Assembly (NCBI GenBank): GCA_964479405.1 | Contig: CAYZMA010000022.1 | Location: 1 to 17,495, forward strand | Direction: 5' to 3' | Origin: JAMCZU01 sp964479405 | Lineage (GTDB): Bacteria; Patescibacteriota; UBA1384; UBA12157; JAENIV01 | Length of the DNA: 17,495 nucleotides | Part shown: in pieces, positions 1-6,645 of the stretch | Numbering within the stretch: position 1 is the first letter of the stretch | Layout of the letters: each line of letters starts with the position of its first letter | The notes under the pieces: generated by a model | Told to the model about the DNA's origin: nothing | What the model saw: only the letters and a program-made list of their open reading frames with translations | The model's database searches: none | Translations under genes and position numbers: made by a program

Positions 1-66
1 TTTTGTCTAGGTTTATCTCTGGTAAAAACTACCACTGTATTTATTGTAGAGCCGGTTTTTTCTATC

Positions 67-134
67 AAAAAAGCGCAATCGGAAGTCGGCCCAAATTTAC
101 TTTAAATTATTGACCGTTCGTTGCGCTTTTTTTT
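67..134 (+). terminator. possible long-loop terminator or structured RNA end
   Basis: AAAAAAGCGCAA (67-78) is the exact reverse complement of TTGCGCTTTTTT (121-132), and the right arm runs on into a tract of eight T. The 42-nt loop holds a smaller perfect hairpin (94-99 with 103-108). The U-tract favours a terminator for something entering from the left edge, but the loop is longer than usual. Two frames are open from the window edge (stops at 103-105 and 111-113), so what is being terminated is not clear. Confidence 0.35.
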
Positions 135-137
135 GAC

Positions 138-197
138 AAAGACTTGAGATCCTCCCTACCGCCCCGCCACGGCGGGGAAGTAAGAACGAAAGTCTTT
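138..197. repeat. nested inverted repeat with GC-rich core
   Basis: AAAGACTT (138-145) pairs perfectly with AAGTCTTT (190-197). Between them CCCCGCC (162-168) pairs with GGCGGGG (171-177). No T-tract follows, so this is not an ordinary terminator. It directly abuts the next folded block at 198. The GC-rich core resembles the terminator stem at 675-696, which suggests a recurring palindrome family in this genome. Confidence 0.5.
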
Positions 198-284
198 TAT
201 AATCCCTCTCCTTGTAAGGTGCATAGACAACCTTCGGTTGAAAGTTATCCACTCCGCCGGCTGGCGGATTGTTAAGGGATTATA
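198..284. repeat. cloverleaf-like folded element
   Basis: A perfect 10-bp outer stem (TATAATCCCT at 198-207 with AGGGATTATA at 275-284) encloses three small hairpins: CCTT/AAGG (210-219), CAACC/GGTTG (228-240) and CCGCC/GGCGG (about 253-267). It looks like a multibranched RNA or a cruciform repeat. It is not a tRNA: there is no T-loop motif, anticodon-arm spacing or CCA context. The neighbouring 281-297 adds a perfect AT palindrome (TATATTAT-C-ATAATATA). Its function is unknown. Confidence 0.5.
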
Positions 285-338
285 TTATCATAATATATTA
301 ATTTTAGTTTGTCAATAGCTACACCCGTAATTAGTGGC

Positions 339-394
339 AAAAACATTCAAAAACATTTAAAAACCTTGACACAAACTTAAAAATACGGTAGACT
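339..394 (+). promoter_or_regulatory. strong sigma70-type promoter with phased A-tracts
   Basis: TTGACA (366-371), a 17-bp spacer and TAGACT (389-394) form a near-consensus promoter for the LuxR-type gene, with transcription expected to start near 401. Directly upstream, AAAAAC recurs at 339, 349 and 359, exactly 10 bp apart, which should bend the DNA or act as an UP element. Confidence 0.8.
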
Positions 395-432
395 ACTAAA
401 GTGTTCGACTAATCTACAATAGGAGGTAATCT

Positions 433-636
433 GTGTCAGAAGATAGGTTAACAAAACGAGAGAAAGAGATTCTTGACTTAGTATTTGAAGGAAAAAGCAG
501 TAAAGATGTGGCGGAAACGTTGTGTGTGAGCAAGAGAACGATAGATTGGCATCTGACTAGAATCTATGAAAAGCTAGGTGTTAGTAATCGTTTTCAAGCT
601 TTTCGTCAGCTTGATTCCGCTTTCGCTTCCTCTTAA
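433..636 (+). CDS. stand-alone LuxR/GerE-type HTH protein
   Basis: The protein has 67 residues and is essentially one LuxR C-terminal DNA-binding domain. It has the LTKREKEIL entry helix, the recognition region CVSKRTIDWHLTRIYEKLGV (about residues 31-50) and the usual ending NRFQAF. There is no receiver, PAS or autoinducer domain, so any sensing must come from a partner or from control of its level. The start is GTG at 433, set by AGGAGG (421-426) at a 6-nt spacing. A strong promoter precedes it and a terminator follows, so it is a single-gene unit. It probably acts as a transcription factor; the targets cannot be inferred. Confidence 0.88.
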   Translation: MSEDRLTKREKEILDLVFEGKSSKDVAETLCVSKRTIDWHLTRIYEKLGVSNRFQAFRQLDSAFASS

Positions 637-674
637 GGAAATTTCATCCTATTTTTTAACCCCCCATCCCTTTC

Positions 675-700
675 GCCCCGCCACCCCCGGCGGGGCTTTT
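675..700 (+). terminator. Rho-independent terminator
   Basis: GCCCCGCC (675-682), a 6-nt loop and GGCGGGGC (689-696) are followed by TTTT (697-700). It ends the LuxR-type transcript and lies just before the next promoter. Confidence 0.85.
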
Positions 701-701
701 C

Positions 702-730
702 TTGACAGAGGGTTAAATTTGTGATATACT
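702..730 (+). promoter_or_regulatory. near-consensus promoter of the leader RNA/47-aa gene
   Basis: TTGACA (702-707), a 17-bp spacer and TATACT (725-730). The start point is expected around 737, giving an untranslated leader of about 160 nt before the ATG at 898. Confidence 0.85.
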
Positions 731-775
731 TATTTAATAGTTAATAGACGTTAAAAATTAAAAGGTAAAAGTATT

Positions 776-894
776 GCCCCAGCAAAATTGCTTTCTTTGC
801 AACCTACTCCGTAGTGTACGCAAAGAAGCGCAATTTGCGGGGCTTCCTGAACTCCGCTTCCGCTATCGCGGAGCGCGTCTTCAGGAGCGGAGGG
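776..894 (+). promoter_or_regulatory. structured 5' leader, candidate cis-regulatory RNA
   Basis: The first domain (776-843) is a long, slightly imperfect hairpin: GCCCC (776-780) with GGGGC (839-843), then GCAAAATTGC-type arms, with CTAC/GTAG (804-807/811-814) in the loop. The second domain (845-886) has arms TCCTGAA/TTCAGGA and inner CTCCGC/GCGGAG (852-857/868-873). CTCCGCT (852-858) is also perfectly complementary to AGCGGAG (886-892), which overlaps the GGAGGG ribosome-binding site (889-894). Two exclusive pairings, one hiding the site, are the logic of a riboswitch or thermosensor. I do not recognise the class. Confidence 0.55.
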
Positions 895-897
895 AAT

Positions 898-1041
898 ATG
901 ACAACTGAAAATATTGGGGAAATTTCAAGGGAAATTAATCAATCTGCCAAAGCGGAAGTAATTGATGTTGAAATGGATCCGAAAACCGGCAAATTGGTTG
1001 AGTTTCATAGAGAATCACTTGAACCACAAAAAACCGCCTAA
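898..1041 (+). CDS. uncharacterised 47-residue protein
   Basis: The protein is short, acidic and soluble, beginning MTTENIGEISREINQSAKAE, and I do not recognise its family. There is no membrane segment or signal peptide. I chose ATG 898 because GGAGGG (889-894) lies just before it. An upstream in-frame GTG at 814 would add 28 residues, but it lies in the loop of the leader hairpin and has no ribosome-binding site. The gene has its own strong promoter, a folded leader and a terminator overlapping its stop codon, so it is a complete, probably regulated single-gene unit. The codon use and good Shine-Dalgarno support a real gene, but its function is open. Confidence 0.6.
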   Translation: MTTENIGEISREINQSAKAEVIDVEMDPKTGKLVEFHRESLEPQKTA

Positions 1042-1055
1042 GAAGCGGTTTTTTT
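1028..1055 (+). terminator. Rho-independent terminator overlapping the stop codon
   Basis: AAAAAACCGC (1028-1037) pairs with GCGGTTTTTT (1045-1054) across a 7-nt loop and ends in seven T. The stop codon TAA (1039-1041) lies in the loop. Confidence 0.88.
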
Positions 1056-1068
1056 GGACATTAAGCCA

Positions 1069-1097
1069 GATTGCTTCGCTGACGCTCGCAATGACAG
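1069..1097. repeat. REP-like palindrome (ATTGC...GCAAT type)
   Basis: ATTGC (1070-1074) and GCAAT (1088-1092) bound an AGATTGCTTCGC...TCGCAATGACA unit. The same family occurs in clusters around the GIY-YIG gene at 3337-3415 and 3724-3830. Confidence 0.65.
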
Positions 1098-1104
1098 ACT
1101 AAAG

Positions 1105-1113
1105 TGGTATAAT
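1105..1113 (+). promoter_or_regulatory. extended -10 promoter for ftsK
   Basis: TGGTATAAT (TG-N-TATAAT) is a consensus extended -10. No good -35 is seen at the proper distance, where the REP-like repeat lies. The start is expected near 1120, giving a leader of about 25 nt. Confidence 0.65.
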
Positions 1114-1145
1114 AAACTTAACTTATACTTAAGGAGATGGGTAAT

Positions 1146-3326
1146 ATGGGCAAGAGAAAATATAGACGAAAGGGTCAGCGTCTTTCTATTTGGGAAGAAT
1201 TAGACTGGACCATGAATCCCGATACCACTCGCGATGTGGTAGCGGTCATTTTAATTATTTTAGGTTTTATTATCTTTTTAGGGATGTTTAATCTTGCCGG
1301 CTCGTTTGGTCGTTTTTTTATTCGTTTATCGGTTAATGGCTGGGGGATTATTGGCTATCTTATTCCTTTTGTTTTTCTTGGTTATGGTTTAGTTTTACTT
1401 TTTCCTAATCGTTTTCAACTTAAGCCCACTTCTGTTATTGGGGCGATTCTTTCTCTAATTTTTGTGCCGGCAATGATTTCTCCTCTTGGCGGAGCGATTG
1501 GTTCTGGCATCCGTTCTTTATTTGCCAGTTTTTTGGGACCTTACGCTTCCTTGATTTTAATTTTTGCCTTGGCGATTATTTCCATTCTAATTACTTTTAA
1601 TACTTCTATTCGCGCTTTGTGGCAAAGGTTGGGTCCGGGCGCGATTGACGGCGGCATAAAAATTAATGAACCAAAAACGGCGGTTTTTACAACTTTGCAG
1701 AGGGGAAATATGCCGGCAAAGTATCCTCAATCTACAACTGGTGAAATGGCGTGGGAATATCCGCCACCAGAATTATTGGAAGACAATGCTTCCAAAGCCA
1801 CGCCGGGCAATATTACTAAAAATGTGGAAATTATTCAGAAATCTTTGAAAGATTTTAACATTGATGTGACTATGGGTGATGTCAATGTTGGTCCGACAGT
1901 AACTCAATATACCTTAAAACCGGGACAATCAATTAAGTTAACTCAAATTACGGCTCGGGCTAATGACTTGTCGCTGGCTTTGGCTCAACATCCAATTAGA
2001 ATTGAAGCGCCGATTCCGGGTAAAGCGGCGGTGGGAATTGAAATACCTAATAAAGTCGGCGCGGTTGTTTCAATGAAGGAAATTTTGCAGTCCGATGAAT
2101 TCAAAGCCAAAAAATCAAATTTAACCATTGCTTTAGGCAGAGATGTCGCCGGCGCGCCTTACATTGCCGATTTAAAAAATATGCCCCATCTTTTGATTGC
2201 CGGCGCCACCGGGGCAGGAAAATCAGTTTGTATCAATAGTATGATTGTTTCCTTGCTTTACCAGAATTCGCCTCAAGATTTAAGGTTAATTTTAGTTGAT
2301 CCAAAAAGAGTGGAATTTACTCATTACAACGGCATTCCTCATCTTTTATCGCCGGTGGTTCACGATGTTGATAAAACCATCTCAGCTCTTAAATGGACGG
2401 TGGCGGAAATGGATCGTCGTTTTAGACTTTTTCAAGAAACCAATCGGCGCAATATTGAAGCTTACAATGCTAATCCGACCAATGGTCGTATTCCTTATAT
2501 TGTGATTTTTATTGATGAATTAGCTGATTTAATGGCTCAAGCGGCTAATGAAGTGGAAGCGGCGATTGTTCGTTTAGCTCAAATGGCTCGGGCGGTTGGA
2601 ATTCATCTAGTCATGGCGACTCAACGACCGTCGGTTGATGTGATTACCGGACTAATCAAAGCCAACATTACCAACAGAATTGCTTTTGCCGTTGCTTCCC
2701 AAGTTGATTCACGGACTATTCTTGATTTGTCCGGGGCTGAAAAATTACTTGGTCATGGTGATATGCTCTACATTGGCAGTGAATTAGGCAAACCCAAGCG
2801 GGTTCAAGGCGTCTTTATAAATGATAAAGAAATTACTAAAGTTACTGAATTTCTCAAATCCAAAAGCGCCCCTCAATACGACGAAACTATTCTTGACTAT
2901 AGACCAGAAATGGGTCGCGGGGTGGGTGGTGAGGTTATGGCTGAAGATGAACTTTACAACGATGCTAAAGAAACAGTTGTTATGGCTGGGAAAGCTTCGG
3001 CTTCGCTTTTACAGCGACGTTTGCGGGTTGGTTATGCCCGGGCGGCTCGGCTTCTGGATATTTTAGAGCAAAATGGGGTTATTGGTCCGCCTGATGGCGC
3101 CAAACCTCGCGATGTCATGGTTGATCCAATTGCTTTAGAACACGAGCGTCAGCAGGTCAGAGCGCCAATGAATCAGAATCAATCAATGCGTCCAAACAAT
3201 TATCCTAATCAATATAATCAAGCACCGAATCCGCCAGTTGGCGGACCGCCAAACTATCCTTCGTATCCACCATATAAGCCAAACTCTGAACCCGGGCAAG
3301 GGGAAACACCGAATCAAGATCAATAA
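1146..3326 (+). CDS. ftsK: DNA translocase FtsK/SpoIIIE
   Basis: This is the ATP-driven motor that moves chromosomal DNA through the closing septum and brings the XerC/D machinery to dif. The 726-residue protein has about four hydrophobic membrane segments (roughly residues 28-160), then the alpha domain, then the RecA-like motor. Walker A GATGAGKS is at residues 353-360 and Walker B IFIDELADL has D457 and E458. The winged-helix gamma domain, which reads KOPS-type DNA signals, spans about 609-657. Start: ATG 1146, with AAGGAG at 1131-1136; an ATG at 1137 overlaps that site and is unlikely. Unusually, about 70 residues rich in Pro, Asn, Gln and Tyr follow the gamma domain, which normally ends the protein. 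The family assignment is firm. Confidence 0.96.
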   Translation: MGKRKYRRKGQRLSIWEELDWTMNPDTTRDVVAVILIILGFIIFLGMFNLAGSFGRFFIRLSVNGWGIIGYLIPFVFLGYGLVLLFPNRFQLKPTSVIGAILSLIFVPAMISPLGGAIGSGIRSLFASFLGPYASLILIFALAIISILITFNTSIRALWQRLGPGAIDGGIKINEPKTAVFTTLQRGNMPAKYPQSTTGEMAWEYPPPELLEDNASKATPGNITKNVEIIQKSLKDFNIDVTMGDVNVGPTVTQYTLKPGQSIKLTQITARANDLSLALAQHPIRIEAPIPGKAAVGIEIPNKVGAVVSMKEILQSDEFKAKKSNLTIALGRDVAGAPYIADLKNMPHLLIAGATGAGKSVCINSMIVSLLYQNSPQDLRLILVDPKRVEFTHYNGIPHLLSPVVHDVDKTISALKWTVAEMDRRFRLFQETNRRNIEAYNANPTNGRIPYIVIFIDELADLMAQAANEVEAAIVRLAQMARAVGIHLVMATQRPSVDVITGLIKANITNRIAFAVASQVDSRTILDLSGAEKLLGHGDMLYIGSELGKPKRVQGVFINDKEITKVTEFLKSKSAPQYDETILDYRPEMGRGVGGEVMAEDELYNDAKETVVMAGKASASLLQRRLRVGYARAARLLDILEQNGVIGPPDGAKPRDVMVDPIALEHERQQVRAPMNQNQSMRPNNYPNQYNQAPNPPVGGPPNYPSYPPYKPNSEPGQGETPNQDQ

Positions 3327-3336
3327 ATTTTAACTT

Positions 3337-3415
3337 GTCATTGCGATTTTGTCATTGCGAGGAGCGAAGCGACGAAGCAATCTGACTTGTAGTTGCGAGC
3401 GAAGCGAAGCAATCT
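3337..3415. repeat. cluster of REP-like palindromes, right-pointing
   Basis: Three tandem units are seen: a partial GTCATTGCGA (3337-3346), a full GTCATTGCGAGGAGCGAAGC...GAAGCAATCT unit (3351-3384), and a third running to 3415. The cluster ends exactly at the stop codon of the minus-strand GIY-YIG gene. The copies at 3724-3830 are in the opposite orientation. Confidence 0.8.
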
Positions 3416-3709
3416 TTAAAGTATTTTTGAATATAAATCTTCAAAGTTTGGATTATCTTTAGCAATTAATTCCAACTTTTTGCGCCTTGAACCGCCTTTA
3501 ATTTGTTTTTCTCTTGTTATTGCCGATATTGGGTCTTGGAAAATTTCGTAACGCACCAATTTATCAATATTATATTTGCTTGTAAAGCCATAAGTTATTT
3601 TGTTTTTGTGTTCAAAAACTCTTTTTTGTAAATTATTAGTTATGCCGACATAAATTACCGTATTAGCATGATTTGTCATAAAATAAACATAATATTGTTT
3701 CTGGTTCAT
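3416..3709 (-). CDS. single-domain GIY-YIG endonuclease
   Basis: The 97-residue protein is the compact GIY-YIG type (YhbQ/UPF0213-like, related to the UvrC nuclease domain). The fold-defining elements are YVY (7-9), YVG (20-22), R30, H34 and the metal-binding Glu E67 in REKQIKG. The ending KDNPNFEDLY is typical of the family. It probably nicks or cuts DNA using one divalent metal; the natural target is unknown. The start codon at 3709 has no Shine-Dalgarno, but TATTAT lies 7 nt upstream on the minus strand, so the mRNA may be leaderless. It is the only minus-strand protein gene here and sits between inverted REP-like clusters, which suggests that it travels with them or acts on them. Confidence 0.9.
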   Translation of the reverse strand: MNQKQYYVYFMTNHANTVIYVGITNNLQKRVFEHKNKITYGFTSKYNIDKLVRYEIFQDPISAITREKQIKGGSRRKKLELIAKDNPNFEDLYSKIL

Positions 3710-3723
3710 ATTGAAAATAATAA

Positions 3724-3830
3724 GATTGCTCCACAGCTAAAGGCGTCGCTTTGCTCCTCGCAATGACAAATAGATTGCTTCGCTCCGCCAGCTGGCGGAG
3801 CTCGCAATGACAAATAAAATACTCGCAATG
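3724..3830. repeat. cluster of REP-like palindromes, left-pointing
   Basis: Several AGATTGCT...CGCAATGACA units lie in tandem. One holds the perfect palindrome CTCCGCCAGCTGGCGGAG (about 3783-3800). They are inverted relative to the units at 3337-3415, so the GIY-YIG gene is bracketed by facing copies. Confidence 0.8.
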
Positions 3831-3879
3831 ACTACTTAACTCTACTATTAGTCCAGTATCAATTTGGCGGCAAATTTTG

Positions 3880-3885
3880 TATTAT
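3880..3885 (+). promoter_or_regulatory. probable -10 of the histidine kinase gene, leaderless
   Basis: TATTAT lies 4 and 7 nt before the two tandem ATG codons (3890, 3893). No Shine-Dalgarno is present. No good -35 is seen. A start at the second ATG would give a leaderless message. Confidence 0.4.
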
Positions 3886-3889
3886 ATAA

Positions 3890-5992
3890 ATGATGGACAA
3901 TAATCAAGCACAATCAAATTTAGAGGCTTTGTATTCCATTTCTCAAATTGCTTCTAGCGCTGAAGATTTGCCAAATCTTTGGGGTCCTTTATTGGACGAA
4001 GTTTTAACGGCTTTAAAAGTTGATGCCGGTTCTCTAATGATTTTGGAAGGGGATTTTTTAGTTCGTAAAGCGGCTCGCGGTTTGAGCGATATCTTAAAAG
4101 AACCACCTATTCCTTCCGCTTCCGGCGGTATTTCTTGGCGAGTGGTAAAAAGTCGTAGACCGGCGGTAATTACAAATTTAAAAGCCGAAAAAGTGGCTTC
4201 GCAAGTTGTTCAGGGAAATTTTCATTCTTTAATTGCTATGCCAATGATGATTCATGATCAAGTAATCGGCGTGATGAGCGTTTTTACCTACGAGGAGCGA
4301 CAATTTAGCCAGACAGACCTTAATTTTTTTGGGGCGATTACCAATCAAGCGGCTTTAGCGGTTATTTCAATTCAGTCGGCAAATCTTTTGCGGGAAAATC
4401 GGGATCGGTTGGCTGAACTTGAAGCTTTGAACCAAATTTCTCAAAGCATTACCACTTTATTTGATTTTGAAGGAACACTCTATTCAATTTTAGTTGCTAT
4501 TGTCAAAATGTTCAGAGGAGACATTGGATTAGTAGCTTTATTTAACCACGAAAATTATCTTCTTTGCGGTGAAAGTCCGGCTTTTGGTCTGAACTCTCAA
4601 CAAATTAGCGATTTTAGAGTTCGCAACGATGAAGGTGTCATGGGGCAAGCTTTTTGCAAGGGCATACCAGTTATGGAAAACAAGATTGATCCAGAAACAT
4701 CAGCTGTTCTAAAAAGAGCCAAAATTAATGGCATTAAAAGTATTTTAGTAGCGCCTTTAAGAGTAAAATCGCAAACTTTGGGAGTGATTCAAATTTTCTC
4801 TCAACGAGAAAATAATTTTAATTCAACTGATTTAAGATTAGTCTCAATTTTAGCCTCCCAAGCGGCCATTATTGTTAATTCTTCAACCATGTATCGTCAA
4901 ATTGAAGAAGAACGGAAAAAAGACGAAGCCTTGCTGACTTCTATTGGCGATGGCGTCTTAGCCATTGATAAGACCCAAAAAATTATCCGTTTTAATAAAT
5001 CAGGCGAGGAAATAACCGGTTTTCTGCGCGAAGAGCTTTTTAGCAAATATTTTGAAGAAACTTTGGGTTTATTTAATAAAGAAAAAAAGTTAGTTTCAGC
5101 CAAAGATTCGCTTTTGAGTAAAGTTTTGAAAACCGGCGAACCGATTGTTTCAAAAGAATATTTTTTACGCAAACGAAGCGGGGCTCTTTTCCCAGTGTAT
5201 CTTTCAGTGGCGGCTGTTTATGATGTTGGTGACAAAATTGTCGGCGCGATTGTGACTTTTAGGGACATCACTTCCGAAATTGAAGTAGAGCAAATTAAAG
5301 AAGAGCTTATTTCACTTTCTACCCATGAACTGCGGGCGCCGATTACCGCCATTAAGGGTTATTTAGATATGATTTTGGAAGGCGACACCGGCGGAGTCAG
5401 TGGTGAAACAAAAGAAACAATTGAAGAAGTGGTGGTTATTAATCAAAGATTGGCTGATTTGGTGGATGATTTACTTAATGTCAATCGAATTGAACAAGGT
5501 AGAGTTAAAATTAATTTTGAGGCAGTTGATCTTTCAATGCTTATTACTCAAACAGTGAGAGAATATCAATCTCAAGCGCACAAAAAGAATTTAATTATTA
5601 ATTTTGACGATAAAGCCATTCCGGAAGTAAAAGCTGATTCAAAAAGATTGCGTCAAGTTTTAAATAATTTAATTAGCAATGCGATTAAGTATACTAAACA
5701 AGGTTCAATTGATGTTTCTTGTCAGAAAAATGAAAATGAAATTATCGGTCAGGTTAAAGATACAGGGATAGGGATAAGTAAAGCTGATCAAAAAAGACTT
5801 TTTGAAAAATTTTATCGTGTTAGAAATCCTGAAACAATTGAGATTACCGGTACCGGCTTGGGTCTTTGGATCACCCGTAAGTTACTTGAAATGATGAATG
5901 GAAAAATTTGGCTGGAGTCTGAAGAAGGCAAGGGCACGACTTTTTATTTTAGTCTGCCAGTATATTCCAATCATCATATGAGCATGAAATAG
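3890..5992 (+). CDS. soluble sensor histidine kinase, GAF-GAF-PAS-HisKA-HATPase
   Basis: The 700-residue protein has no membrane segments, so it senses a cytoplasmic signal. It has two GAF domains (about 8-160 and 175-325), a PAS domain (about 340-455), a dimerisation/phosphoacceptor helix with H479 in STHELRAPI, and a catalytic domain with the N-box NNLISNAIKY, the G1 motif DTGIG (from D624) and the G2 motif GTGLGLW (from G654). It autophosphorylates H479 and probably passes the phosphate to the receiver protein at 6256. The last ten residues (691-700) and the stop codon lie within the 249-bp repeat that begins at 5958, so the original C-terminus was probably replaced when that element inserted. 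A second ATG directly follows the first. Confidence 0.93.
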   Translation: MMDNNQAQSNLEALYSISQIASSAEDLPNLWGPLLDEVLTALKVDAGSLMILEGDFLVRKAARGLSDILKEPPIPSASGGISWRVVKSRRPAVITNLKAEKVASQVVQGNFHSLIAMPMMIHDQVIGVMSVFTYEERQFSQTDLNFFGAITNQAALAVISIQSANLLRENRDRLAELEALNQISQSITTLFDFEGTLYSILVAIVKMFRGDIGLVALFNHENYLLCGESPAFGLNSQQISDFRVRNDEGVMGQAFCKGIPVMENKIDPETSAVLKRAKINGIKSILVAPLRVKSQTLGVIQIFSQRENNFNSTDLRLVSILASQAAIIVNSSTMYRQIEEERKKDEALLTSIGDGVLAIDKTQKIIRFNKSGEEITGFLREELFSKYFEETLGLFNKEKKLVSAKDSLLSKVLKTGEPIVSKEYFLRKRSGALFPVYLSVAAVYDVGDKIVGAIVTFRDITSEIEVEQIKEELISLSTHELRAPITAIKGYLDMILEGDTGGVSGETKETIEEVVVINQRLADLVDDLLNVNRIEQGRVKINFEAVDLSMLITQTVREYQSQAHKKNLIINFDDKAIPEVKADSKRLRQVLNNLISNAIKYTKQGSIDVSCQKNENEIIGQVKDTGIGISKADQKRLFEKFYRVRNPETIEITGTGLGLWITRKLLEMMNGKIWLESEEGKGTTFYFSLPVYSNHHMSMK

Positions 5993-6206
5993 TGGTTTAA
6001 TAGGCAACTGATAATTACAGGACTTACGCAGTTTATACTGTCATTCTCGAGTCGGATGGTAATCCGACATCGGGAATCTAGATTCCAGATAAGGAGTCCC
6101 TCCTTTCTGGAATGACAAAGTGCGTGAATCATATCAATTGTTTTTTATGCTCATTTTGCGTTGGAACTGGCATCTATTTCATGCTCATCTTGTATTGGAC
6201 AAGACT
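5958..6206. mobile_element. 249-bp MITE-like element, copy 1
   Basis: This copy appears identical, base for base, to 17191-17439. The ends are an imperfect inverted repeat of about 34 bp: 5958-5992 against 6174-6207. The perfect core is ATGAGCATGAAATAG with CTATTTCATGCTCAT, plus TCCAAT/ATTGGA and outermost CAGT/ACTG. The interior is a REP-like fold: TGTCATTC/GAATGACA (6039-6046/6110-6117), GTCGGAT/ATCCGAC (6051-6057/6062-6068) and ATTCCAGA/TCTGGAAT (6082-6089/6106-6113). It has no coding capacity, so any movement would need a transposase supplied elsewhere. It lies between the kinase and response-regulator genes and supplies the kinase's stop codon. Confidence 0.75.
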
Positions 6207-6211
6207 GCCTA

Positions 6212-6239
6212 TTGAAACAATTAAATAACAAAGTATACT
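6212..6239 (+). promoter_or_regulatory. promoter of the response regulator
   Basis: TTGAAA (6212-6217), a 16-bp spacer and TATACT (6234-6239). It begins a few bases after the 249-bp element ends, so the regulator is transcribed independently of the kinase. Confidence 0.7.
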
Positions 6240-6255
6240 AAAAAGAGAGGCGATT

Positions 6256-6645
6256 ATGCCCACAAAAAAAGGAAAAATACTTTTAGTTGAAGACGACATT
6301 ACTTTATCTCGTATGTATGAGAAAAAGTTTCAAGGCGATGGCTACGAAGTTGCTACCGCTTATGATGGTTGGGATGGTCTAAAAAAAACAATCAGTGAAA
6401 AACCGGATTTGATTTTGTTAGACATCATCCTGCCCGGATTAGATGGTTTAGCAGTTTTTAAAAAGATGCGCTCGCAAACAGAAACTTTTAATACTCCGGT
6501 TATTCTTTTGACGAACATTGGTGAAGAAGATGCCATTTATGAAAGTTTCAAGCTTGGAGCGGTGGACTATTTAGTGAAATCGGAAGTAACGCCGACTCAA
6601 GTGGTAGAAAAAGTGGAGAGCTTTCTTAAGGAAAGAAGGAAATAA
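6256..6645 (+). CDS. receiver-only response regulator
   Basis: The 129-residue protein is a single CheY-like receiver domain with no output domain. The acidic pocket is E12/D13/D14, the phosphoacceptor is D56 in LILLDI, and the switch residues are T86 (LLTN) and K108 (LVKS). It probably receives phosphate from the kinase encoded just upstream and acts by protein contact. The start ATG 6256 is preceded by AGAGAGG at 6244-6250. Its stop codon TAA overlaps by one base the apparent ATT start of the pilin-like gene, so the two are probably translationally coupled. Pilus or motility control is a reasonable guess from that coupling, but only a guess. Confidence 0.93.
   Translation: MPTKKGKILLVEDDITLSRMYEKKFQGDGYEVATAYDGWDGLKKTISEKPDLILLDIILPGLDGLAVFKKMRSQTETFNTPVILLTNIGEEDAIYESFKLGAVDYLVKSEVTPTQVVEKVESFLKERRK

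Noticed and set aside
1..113. C-terminal end of a protein gene entering from the left
   Set aside because: Two forward frames are open from the edge (stops at 103-105 and 111-113), neither gives a recognisable sequence, and the terminator-like arm at 67-78 would lie inside the coding part.
244..252. DnaA box (TTATCCACT)
   Set aside because: A single near-match without companions, dnaA or an AT-rich unwinding region in replication-origin arrangement.
198..284. tRNA gene
   Set aside because: The fold has a closing stem and three hairpins, but stem and loop lengths, the T-loop motif and the anticodon arm do not fit on either strand.
814..897. N-terminal extension of the 47-aa protein from GTG 814
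   Set aside because: The codons fall in two strong hairpins, there is no ribosome-binding site before 814, and a good one precedes ATG 898.
3337..3830. CRISPR array
   Set aside because: The repeats are palindromic, irregularly spaced and adjacent without spacers, as expected for REP-like elements.
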